Of a DNA stretch of 64,000 nt, positions 26,919-37,100 are shown piece by piece (the stretch's first letter is position 1; every line of letters begins with the position of its first letter). Both the position numbers and the translations under genes were made by a program. The notes below the pieces were generated by a model. That model saw nothing but the letters and a program-made list of their open reading frames with translations, was not told the DNA's origin and did no database searches. Origin of the DNA: Archilochus colubris (taxonomy: Eukaryota; Chordata; Aves; Apodiformes; Trochilidae); NCBI GenBank assembly GCA_023079485.1, contig CM041083.1:110959554-111023553 (forward strand), written 5' to 3'.

Positions 26919-27009
26919 AAATAAAATAAAATAAAATAAAATAAAATAAAATAAAATAAAATAAAATAAAATAAAATAAAATAAAATAAAATAAAATAAA
27001 ATAAAATAA
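26919..27009 (+). repeat. (TAAAA)n pentanucleotide microsatellite
   Basis: About 18 near-perfect AAAAT/TAAAA units form a 90-bp array that ends only about 60 bp before the first CpG-dense sequence of the ETS2 promoter. The array accounts for the repeated Phe-Ile-Leu-Phe-Tyr in a long - strand frame (26860-28113). That frame is otherwise open because it crosses the stop-poor CpG island. Confidence 0.95.
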
Positions 27010-27380
27010 CTCTTGTCTCAAGAAGCTAAAATTATCTTTTCCCCACCCCACACCCAGCAGCACTTGGTAGGGAGGAGGTGCCGAAGCTGAGAGAACGACC
27101 CGGCGTTGTGGCAGCCCCCACGCAGCCGGCAGCCCAGCCACCACCTCCGTAGCGACAGCAACGACGACGACGACAACAACAACCGGGACCGCGGCGGTGA
27201 GAGGGGCCGGGCTTGCGGGGAGGCGGGACCCGCCGGCGCCACCGCCCCCCGCCCGCTGAAGAGCGCCTGCGAAGGCGGGCGGCGCGGCACAGGACAGCAC
27301 GGATCGGATCGGATCGGCTGAGCAGAGGCTCGGCAGTACCAGCGGATCCGGCGGGCAGCGCCCACGCACCCGGGCACCCG

Positions 27381-27415
27381 CCTTCCCTCTTCCCGCCCTC
27401 CTTTTCTCCTCCTCC
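27381..27415 (+). promoter_or_regulatory. ETS2: Polypyrimidine tract in the core promoter
   Basis: A 35-base stretch is entirely C/T except for one G at 27395, lying about 225 bp upstream of the exon 1 splice donor. A polypurine-polypyrimidine tract is also reported for mammalian ETS2 promoters, as I recall. Its role here is inferred; it may mark the region of transcription initiation. Confidence 0.5.
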
Positions 27416-27457
27416 GGGGACTCTGTTGCGATCAACCCATCGCCACCACTACCGCTG

Positions 27458-27490
27458 CCGCCGCCGCTGCTGCTGTTGTTGTTGTTGTTG
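27458..27490 (+). repeat. Compound triplet repeat (CCG)3(CTG)3(TTG)5 in exon 1
   Basis: Three different trinucleotides follow one another, consistent with expansion and point drift of one GC-rich triplet array inside the 5' UTR. A partner (CGA)4(CAA)3 run lies at 27162-27182, and its CAA part is complementary to the TTG part. Confidence 0.9.
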
Positions 27491-27641
27491 GCCGACTCTG
27501 CCAGATTCGAGGATATTTTGGCTCCCGGAAAGGCAGCGGCGCCTCGGGTTTTTTGGGCTGTTGCGTGTGTTGCTGCCCGTGCCCCCGCCGCCGTCGGGGA
27601 GAGACGCAGAGGAGCGGGCGAGCACCGGGCTCGGGGATCAG

Positions 27642-30600
27642 GTGAGGCGGGGGCGGCGGCGGCCGGGAGGGGAGGGAGGGAAAGGCTGGGGAGGGGGCGG
27701 CTCGCCCGCAGGCACCCACCCGTTCCGCGCCGTTCGACCGCCGAGGGGGGTGGGGGTGGGTGGTATCTTAGCGATGGGCCACCCCGGGAAGCCGGGCATC
27801 GTCCCCTGGGACCCCCTGTACGGCCTTCCACGGAGCGATGGCGGGAACCGGGAGCCGGGAGCGGGCAAACCCCGCGGGCGCAGGAGGAGACAGAAGGGAC
27901 CCCGCTGGGGCTGATGCCGGCGGCGGGGGGGACGAGTCCAGAGGGGCTGTGGAGTGGGGTGCCTGGGTGAGGCGGCTGAGCCCCCGGCAGGGAAGGGTTA
28001 ATGGGCACTCTGGATTTGGTTAGTAGTTTAAAGGGTCTTAAAAAATGTTGGGCTGTATGATCTCCCCATCTAACTTTTATGTGGGCGAGTGTGTCATATG
28101 TGTGAAAAGTCATAGCAGCTCTCGGCTATCGCTCCCATCGGCACTTGGGGAGCCCGATAAGTCGTACGGGGGATCAGCGCTCCCAAGGCAGGCGCTTGGC
28201 TCTTAACCTATCAGTACAAAAATAATTTTTATCTGAAGATATTGAAATTTAAAAGCAAAGCAACAAACAACGGTCCCTTCGCCAAACACCCCCCCTCAAA
28301 AAAAACCCCAAACCAAACCAAAAAAAAACGCAAACACGACCAAATACCAACAAAATAATAATAACAAAAGAAACAACTAAAAAATCCGCCTCCCCAGAAA
28401 AACCCAACTAAACAAACAAACAAAATATCCCCAACCAAACACCACAAAAAGAATAGTGGAGATATGTTGCAGGAACTGGGACACTGGCATAGTTTATTTC
28501 TCCATCTGGATGATTCCCAGCTGAACCCAGCTGTGGGCAAGCACCAGGTTGTTGCTGAAAAGAAGTTGATCAGAATTCTAGAGTATTAGTTAATAAGTGC
28601 CTGATCCTGTTGACCCTGTTCTGGTTCACCCACTCAGCTATGCGGGGGTGTTGAAGAAGGTGTCCTGCCAGTTAAACCAATTATAGCTGGCAAGTAGCAG
28701 TCATCAGCATTAGTGGGGGAGTTGGAAGTGAGGCCCAGTCACACCATGCCCTGCTGTAGTGTCTTTTCTGAACTTAAACATCAGCTTTCTATGTCTGGCA
28801 TAAAGCCAGCTTTAACCCTTGGTGTCATGGAAAACCACGGTGCTTGTTCAGTTCTGTTTGTCTTGTGATAGCCTGTGTGAGGGTTTCGGGTCTCAGGGCT
28901 TAAAACTAGTGCTGCTGATGGGAAAGAAGCTGATGCACAATGAGCAAAAGCTGTAGAAATTCATAGCAGAATGAGAGATTTGGTTGATAGAAGAAAACTG
29001 AAGTCTTACAAAACATGCTAAAGATTTTCCTGTGAGTTCTGATCGAGTCTCTCATTTTTCAGAGGCTATGTAAGTGCACAGAACAAGGCCACAGGACAAA
29101 CAGGCAGCCTAGCATAGAGAACTAGTGACTTGGGTTAATCAGCAACGCCATGTAATGAAGACTTCTTATAAGCCTTTTGTCTCAGGACCCTAAACATTTC
29201 TAAAGAAAAAAAAAAACCCAGGAAGGAGGGAATCCCAGTACTTTTTAGTCAGTGGTGATGATTCTAACAGAATTTGAGTAGAGGCCAAGATTACACATGA
29301 AAGTGTCAGAAATCTTACTTGGAGTCCTAACTGGGGTTCAGATAAAAGCTTACTTGAAAACACATATAATGTTTTCACAGATACTTTGCAATTGGCAAGG
29401 CATTCAGCTAGCTATCCCTAGCTATCACAGCAGGTTTCAGATTTCAACAGCAAAACAAAGGATGTTAGAAATTGCCATATACTTTTTTAAAGCCCAGCAG
29501 AATACAAGGATAAACTGTTGTTAAAACTGTGGCAGATTTAATGAAAAGAGTAGGATGCTTGCTGAGTGAGACTCATGCTGTGTAGAATTCTTTTCTGCTC
29601 AATGAGATGTGCAATTTAGATCAAATATTTGTACATGCTATTTTGAGGTAAAAACCATCATTTGCAAGACTGCACTTTGGGGTAACATTAATGTTGTATA
29701 AGTTAACTATTATTTTCATATTCAGTTGATTTATTTTATTTTAATGATAAAACCCAATATGGCTAATAGCAATGAAGTTGAAACGGGCCTTTCAGGTTGA
29801 GGACTCTTTATTTTTAAGCAATGGACTATATAAGAGGATGAAAGGGTTCCTTGGCTGTTAAATGTTTTTATTTTCCTCTTTTCTTATATGGACAGCTTTT
29901 GCATACGTTGTCATTTTAGTAGCCTGGAATTTTTTGTTTAGCTCCTAATTTGCCATCTTTCGCTGAGTTTAAGATTGTATTTTTATTGCTCATTGTGGTT
30001 AACAAGGCTAGTAAGAGAACTTCCTTGTAATAAGTGATCACACTTTTGTAGAAATATTAATAGTGTTCTATGTGACTATTTAAATAGAAATGCACATTTT
30101 AAGACAGCTTCTGTAAACTAAGAGAATTTTTCCAAGTCCTGTGAAAATGGAGGAGAAAAATTGTTTAAAGACAACTTTGCCACAGTATAGTTTGATTAGG
30201 CATTGTTCACTGACACCTGAATTACAGCATCACGATAAGCCTGAACAATGGGCATAAATCTGGCTTTATTCCTTATATTTGATCTCTCCTCTAGGTCAGT
30301 AAAAGAATATGAATCTTATATTTTTCCTCTAGTGATATATAGGAGAACATGTGATACAAAATCCTGTTCCCAGTAATACAGGCAACATAGTATAACTTAA
30401 ATTTCATGAACATGAATGTGTTGATGGTGGTCCCATTATCAGCTTTTTAATTTGAACTTAGACCCTTTAAAGCTTTATAAACATGTTGGTGCCACTTTTA
30501 CAGAATATGCAAGATAACGTGGGCTGGAGATGCTTTGCCTAGGGAAGGTAGCAGGCTGCTAATGCTGGGTATTGGCTTCAATGATTAATCACAAAAGGGT

Positions 30601-31113
30601 GAAAGTGGTGAATATTAGTACATGAAGGTGTATTATGGTCTCTGTTCCTTCTCTTCCACCCTTTGAAAGCCAAAGTCCAAAGTGAATCATGGTGTGTGAG
30701 CAGGAACACAGGAAGCGAAAAGAACACCAAATTGAATGCTTAAGTTAATGGGTGAAAGTTGGAAAACATCTCCAAGTAAGAGGTATTTGGTAGATAAAGG
30801 ACTTCTGTTGGCTTTTCATGAGTTACTTAAAGCCCTTGCTCTGATGGTCAGAAGCTAATAATCCTAATTTGCTTCTATCCTAAAAATTTTAACTCCAGTG
30901 ATGCCTGTGAAAAGTCTTCCAGTTAAAAAGCTGCATAAGCAAGAAGGGGAATCGTGCTATGTAGCCAGGATGTGAGCAATGAGAGGGAAAGCTTTCCCTG
31001 TATCTCATTGAGAGAGCTGTTCTGTAGTCTGTGCTGAAGCACTGAGATACATCTGTTAACATTTTTGCTTCCTCAGTAGCAATGTTTTTCATGTGACCCC
31101 TCTCATTTTTCAG
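27642..31113 (+). other. ETS2: ETS2 intron 1 (3.47 kb)
   Basis: The intron begins with GTGAGG and ends with TTTTTCAG directly before the ATG. The first 350 bp are still CpG island. 28280-28450 is a low-complexity A/C-rich tract. 29690-30120 is AT-rich, unique-looking sequence. First introns commonly hold enhancers, but no specific element can be asserted. No nested gene is recognised. Confidence 0.8.
28280..28450 (+). repeat. A/C-rich low-complexity tract in intron 1
   Basis: About 170 bases are dominated by A and C, with strings such as 'CCAAACCAAACCAAAAAAAAA' and (AAAC)n-like units, and very little G or T. It may be the reverse orientation of the T/G-rich tracts seen elsewhere in the window. 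A - strand ORF across it is a composition artefact. Confidence 0.85.
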
Positions 31114-31185
31114 ATGAGTGATTTTGGGATCAGAAACATGGATCAAGTAGCTCCTGTATCTACCATGTACAGAGGAATGCTCAAG
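31114..31185 (+). CDS. ETS2: ETS2 coding exon 2 (residues 1-24)
   Basis: The ATG is the first triplet after the acceptor (TTTTTCAG|ATG), and the exon ends AAG|GTGAGT. It encodes [20 protein letters not shown] and four further residues, the ETS2-specific N-terminus. The first AUG has a poor context after splicing (CAGAUGA), whereas Met9 has a strong one (AACAUGG). Confidence 0.95.
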
Positions 31186-34100
31186 GTGAGTAGTCTGAAG
31201 CTGTCACCTTCTTCTAAACCCAACTGGGGCATCTCCCAGCTAATGCATTGATTGTATTCATATTAATGCTAGCACAGGGATTGTGTAACTATGCCATGGT
31301 GAATACAGATATTTAGGTTTTTCTTACTTGTTTGTAACCTCTAACATCACATCTTCTAGGGTGTTCCAACTGAGTTCAGTAGAGATGAAATAGGAAAATG
31401 TAAATTTTGTACTCCTAGCCCTCTAACTCCCTCCCTCTATCACCCAAATCCTAAGAATGGCAAAGTAAGAGATATACAAGAGCTGAGCTCAAAATTGTTT
31501 GAGTTGGTGCAACTTTAGCCTAAATAAAGGTTGCAGGAAAAGCAGTAGGGATGGTCTTTACATCTTCTACGTGATGAGACTGACAGAGGGTTGTTCTGAT
31601 ATGACTGGCTAAGTCTGATTCATTTAAGAGCATTGCATGAAAAAAACAGGTTATTTACTTGCATTGCATTTTATCTTTAGACAGACTGTGTATGATACCT
31701 TGTTTTGAAAGGAACTTACCAACCAAAGATAAATGAGAAGCTGACTGTAAAGGCTCAGACTTTAAGGGCTTCCCTCCTCATCACCCATCCTTATTCGGGC
31801 AAGTTGCCTTTTAATCCCATGATCAATTTTCGGCACAACACTGATTAATGCAAACCAAATAAAATTTAGGCAGACACTTTCTGCTCTCATAACTTTGTGG
31901 AATGTCCATGTTTTGAAGTATCAAAACACCTCACATCTCACCAGTTAGTGAGAGGGTATTATGCTAACTTCTCTGATCTTTTTTGTCCCCTCTTTCCTTT
32001 CTCTTTTGCCCCCAACAAGAACAAAATCCGCAAGTCATCTTTCAACATAACAGCTGTGTGCTCTTTAACACAGTGGTTGTTCTAGATAGTTATTCAGTGT
32101 TCATTTGTCATATAATTAAGTCAAAATCAAAACCTATATTCTACTGTTTTGTTGCTGTTCATGTTTCTTTAAATTTTGTTCTGTAATTATTACTCTTCTA
32201 GAGAAAAGCTAAATAAAATGTTGCATAACTGATAGGGAAGTGGAATTTATTCTACTCCCCCCCCCCTTTTTTTTACTATTATCAAATCACAGACCTGCTT
32301 AAACATTATTTTTCTCCTTTTTGAAATATGAAACCAGCACAGTATGGATTTTACTCATTCGCATGCCACGGCATTTTTTCCAGTGACTCAGGATAAGGGT
32401 CAGCTATTTACACAAAACGCAGGAGTTTCCAGATTGTGTTGAAAGAACTTGCCCTTTCTTTTAGGTACTAGCGATGAGTCAGTGCTTTTATCTAGTAATG
32501 TATAAAGAATCTTTTACTAGCAGATTTGGCAATTGTTATTAACTTGTTTCATTTGGATGTGACCCCTTCCATAGGCTCACTTTGACTTGCCTAGTTTTGG
32601 TGGGTACCTGAACCAACTGTTCCCTATTTATCTCAGCTGGTCAATGGGTATTTCCAAACCCAGTTAACTCCTGGAGGCATGCTACTGTTTATCAGCTTTT
32701 TTTTTCTTTTTTTCTTTTCTTTTTTTTCTCCTTTCAAATGTATACATTTATAATGTATTTACTAGGATGCATTGCAGCTTGTCTGAAAAATTACAACTGA
32801 AAAATTATGATTTGTAGTTTCTTACTGGAGTTAATGTAATCTGAGGAGATTGAGGAGGGGGATGACACACAGCACATAAAAGGCACCTGGTGCAAAAAGA
32901 CTACAAGCCACTTGCAGCTTTGTGGTGACATAAAAAGGAAAATTAGGGAATGTGAGGAAGCATTAATGCCTATTTGCTATTCTAGAAATAGAGTTGAGGT
33001 TGCTTTTGCATCATACATGAATCCTGCCCTGAAAAATCTGTGCCTTGCCCTAAGCTGAATCCTCTGCTTTGGCATAAGTTGGCAGACCAATGGATACCAA
33101 AAATAAATAAGCATTTGTCAGTTGCCTTTGTCTCCAGCTTCCTGAACTGCAGTAGCTGCTGTGAAGGTGCTGTAGCTCTCTAGAACAATGTTTTATCCTC
33201 GGGTGCTTATCTCAGTAGCAACTTTTATCCATCCATGCCTAGAGATATTACAGATACTGTTTCCTTGTGACTAACAGACAAGTTGCATAAGTTGTTTTTA
33301 AAGTTATTTCCTCCTCTGTTAACATACCCTCAAGCCCCCCAAAAGAACAGTGTGACTTGGAGGGGGGGGGGGGGAGGATGGGGGCAATCTAGTAAAAGTA
33401 CTTTGTATTTCTAACATACTTTGACACAAGCCAGACTTGAAAGAAGCTAGGTTTTCAAAATGTAACAGTATTTATTGAATGTTGCCAGTACATCAGTAGA
33501 ATCTCCTTTTATCTGGAACATTTGTATTTAGTCCTTTTTATCCCTTTCTGTATAATGAAACTAGCAGTGCTTCACTGGACACCTGAACACTTGAAAGACA
33601 ACAAAATGTAATGGGTGGCAAATCCGGGAACTCAGAAATATAAAAGTTGGTTGTATAGCTCAAGTGATGTTATTCAGATTAAATTAAAAACAAAAATTGC
33701 TGATCCTGCCTCTGACATTAAGTACTTATCCAATGGATAGTCAGTTTAAAGGGTTAAGGATATTAGGATTTCTTTAAAATATACCTGGAAATAAATATGT
33801 GTGTATATATATATATATAAACACACATGCATTCTCTATTGTTAAAGTCTCAATTACAGGAAAACTAAGAATAACCTTACTTGGCTTTACTATAACCTGC
33901 AGTACATACCACCCACCTAGCACTGTGGTCTGAATGTTGGTTGTATTCATGTACAAGAAGCTATGCTATCAAGATAGTGGTTATGCATGATCTTCAAATC
34001 TAGGAAACTTAACCCAGCCACTTCCTAGCAATTGCTCTAGCAAAATGCTCACATTGTTTTTTATTTGTTCTATTGCTTTACAGCGTCAACCAGCATTTGA

Positions 34101-37100
34101 CACCTTTGATAGTTCCAACTCCCTCTTTGCTGGATATTTTTTCTCACTAAATGAAGATCAGACACTTCAAGAAGTGCCAACAGGATTTGATTCTACTTCT
34201 TATGGTAACTCTTTACTTTGTTCCTTAGTCCAGTCAGAAAGAAATACACTCTTGCAAGTGCAACATAGGTTTTCCCCAAAATAATTTTTTTTTAGTACCC
34301 AGACCATTAGTCTCTACTTGATTTTATCCATGTGAGTTGCTCTGCTGATAGTTGCTCTGTACTGAAAAGGATCAGGAACTGGGATTTGGGAGCCTAAGAA
34401 ACTGACAGTTCCTGGAAGAGGGCTTAATAGGTATCAAACCAGACCTAAGAGAGAGTAAACTTTTTTTAATAAAAAAAAAATTATGTGTATTTAAACTTAC
34501 ATTTTACTTATGGCTGAGATGTTGCATATATTCTGCAAGCTCTTTTCTTGACCCTCTGGTGGTAAATCCCAGAACACAGAATCTTTTGCTCCCTCACTAT
34601 CCCCCCTGGTCTGTTTTACTCCTTACCTTAAGAACAGAGGTGGGGATGCTTACAGATCCTCGTGTGGGTCTTCATATAGGAGAGTACCTACTAAAAGTTC
34701 TCAAACTGCTTGCCTAAAATCCCTGACAAAACAGGTAGTTTTGACCAAAATGTAGATATTTTACCTGAAACTACCTTTAATCTCCCCTTAGGGAAGGGAA
34801 AAAAAAAAAAAGCCTCAAACCTCTGAAAACCACCAGTCCTTTGTTCCAGTGTGATTCCAGTGTGATTCTAATCAGCCACTCACTTTGGCCAGCAAAGCAA
34901 GTACTAGCAGATACTGAGGATGGGTGTGGTAAAAACAGGAGTTCAGGACAGGCTGGTAATGAGCTCAACTTGCTGGGTCAAGTGGAGCCTGTAGATAGTC
35001 TAGGAAAATGAGAAGAGCTGCACACCTTGATGACCTGACTTAATCTGCCAGTTTTATTTGCCCTGCCACCGTTACTTGCCTCTGCCATAGCTCCTTCCAA
35101 TGCTACCTGTGTGCAAGTTTTCAGAGGCTTGAAAATGTTCAGGGGTGCAGTAGCGAGTGGGCTGAACTGTCTCCAAATTACCCCTTCCTTAATTACACCA
35201 ATCACAAAGAAAATATCAATAAAAGGCTTCTTAATTGGGAACATATAGGCAGTGGGGTTGGCTTTCTTCAGCTTTGTTCTTCTTTCTGAGTAAAAGGAGG
35301 TATCTTCTAGTGAAAACTGCCTGCTAAGAAAGGCTGAGTGGCAGCCAAATTTGTCCTTAAAATGGGACCTGCTTGCAAATTTAAAAATTAGTTAGGCAGA
35401 TTAGTAATTTATAGCTGCACAGGATGATGTGGGCTTTGGATTTGGTTGCATTATCTGGGCATTGGGTACTAGCTTTGCCCCAGTTGATAGAATAGTCTAT
35501 TGCACCATATATTTGGGTGATTGAGAGATGCATGGGAAGGTCTGAAATACAGCCAATTGGAAAGCAGTGTTCATCAGTGCAAGTTGGTTCTTCAGAACCC
35601 TGCTGTCAGTTGCTTAGCTCTCAAACTAAGGCTGTCAGGAGTTACAGGGGACTCGAAGATCAAAATGCAGATGGCAAAATAGCAATCAACAGTTTCATAT
35701 TTCATATACTGTTACTCTCTAAAAAAAAATAAAAATCTATGCAACAGGAACACCTTATGTAACTGCTAAGAGTAAAGGAGGATCTAGATGATGGAATCTG
35801 CAAACCTTCAATTTAGCATGATGCAATATTATCAAACCAGTAACACAGAGATTTCAGTCTTGATATATCAAGTCAACGGCTTAATATATCAGAAAATCTA
35901 CATTGTCTGTTTCCTTTTTTAAAAAACACTTGATTTCTAGCATCCCTTTCATATTCTTCAAATAGCACTATCACTCCATTCACTGGTCTAAAAGTTAATG
36001 TGTCTTCTCTTTCTCCTCCACCCCTTTTCTTTTTTGTAGAGTCGAACAACTGTGAATTGCCTCTGTTAACCCCGTGCAGTAAGGCTGTGATGAGTCAGGC
36101 CTTGAAAGATACTTTCAGTGGTTTCACAAAGGAACAGTGTCGGCTGGGTATCCCAAATAGTAAGTGTTTTCTATTTATAAGCTCTTTTTTTAATGCTAAG
36201 GAGGACGCTGAATAGCGGCTCTTTCAAAAGAGAAAGAATGATGTCAGTAGGAAATACAAGAATGAATCCTATGTGAATCTGGCACAGCTTGACTTGGAAA
36301 GACCAGACTTGCTGGTATTAAAAATGGGTGCATGGAGAGCTCATGCTTTGGCAGCATAAGAGAGAATCAAGTAAGCTGAGGACATCTCTGCTTACAAGTG
36401 AATGAAGAAGGGAAAACAGGGGACTGGGTTCAGATTTTTCTTTCTTTAAATTCAAGATTAAATTTGTTCTGAATTCATTCACAACTCAGTAACTTGTATT
36501 AACACATCTTTGTCATTCACTGCATTCTAATGAAGATTATTTGACAAGAAGTCAGGAGTTATGTCTAAATGAAGGATACTTTGTGTCTCGCAGATCCCTG
36601 GCTGTGGACTGAACAGCAAGTTTGCCAGTGGCTTTCATGGGCTACCAACGAGTTCAGCTTGGCAAATGTGAACTTCCATCAGTTTCTTATGAGTGGCCAA
36701 GATTTGTGCAGCTTGGGCAAGGAGCGTTTCCTGGAATTGGCACCTGACTATGTGGGTGATATTCTGTGGGAACACCTGGAACAGATGATAAAAGGTAGTT
36801 ACAGAGGCAAACATGGTTTTTGTTATAAGGTACTTCTAACAGAAACAGAAAAGGAACTCTTTCAACACTTGTTTCACTATAAAGGGCTTTTATTACATAT
36901 GAAAACTCAAAATTAACTTTTAAGCTTGGATAATAAAATCATTATTACAACTAATAGTACATCCTTTGTACACAAAGTGCAGATGCAGCTATTTGCAGAA
37001 ATCATTCCATATCCAGGCTGAATTCTTATTGCAGCCAGGTTTTAATTTGCAATAGTCATTGAAATAAATAAAAAGGATAAGACACAGCAATAAACCATTA

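Larger units (their letters stand above)
27290..27641 (+). other. ETS2: ETS2 exon 1 (non-coding 5' UTR), 5' end uncertain
   Basis: The 3' boundary is the CAG|GTGAGG donor at 27641/27642, the only strong donor in the island that joins to the coding exon 2 acceptor at 31113. The transcription start cannot be read from sequence; 27290 is a placeholder and starts around 27380-27430 are equally likely. There is no ATG between 27420 and 27641. The frame joined to the ETS2 start is open back to a TGA at 27198-27200, discussed as a finding. The exon includes (CCG)3(CTG)3(TTG)5 at 27458-27490. Confidence 0.7.
27070..27990 (+). promoter_or_regulatory. ETS2: CpG-island promoter of ETS2
   Basis: About 0.9 kb is strikingly GC- and CpG-rich compared with the AT-rich flanks. 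It holds GC-box-like motifs (for example GGGGAGGCGGG near 27217-27227, CCGCCCCCCGCCC near 27242-27254, GGGGGCGG downstream of exon 1), a CGGAT tandem (27300-27317), a pyrimidine tract (27381-27415) and triplet repeats. No TATA box at a convincing position is seen. Mammalian ETS2 promoters are also described as TATA-less and GC-rich. The island surrounds the exon 1 donor, which fits a dispersed-start promoter for the + strand gene. Confidence 0.85.

Noticed and set aside
27476..27970. GC-rich + strand frames across exon 1 and the start of intron 1
   Set aside because: They cross the strong splice donor at 27641/27642 and are typical chance ORFs of a CpG island. Only the portion in frame with ETS2 in exon 1 is worth testing, and it is listed as a finding.
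26860..28113. 417-codon - strand reading frame, the longest in the window
   Set aside because: It is open because it crosses the stop-poor CpG island and the (TAAAA)n array (repeated Phe-Ile-Leu-Phe-Tyr). Composition is low-complexity Pro/Ala/Arg/Ser with no domain, so it is an artefact.
36000..36215. ORF starting upstream of exon 4
   Set aside because: It is exon 4 read through its acceptor and donor in genomic DNA. The AG at 36038-36039 and the phase with exon 3 fix the real boundary at 36040.
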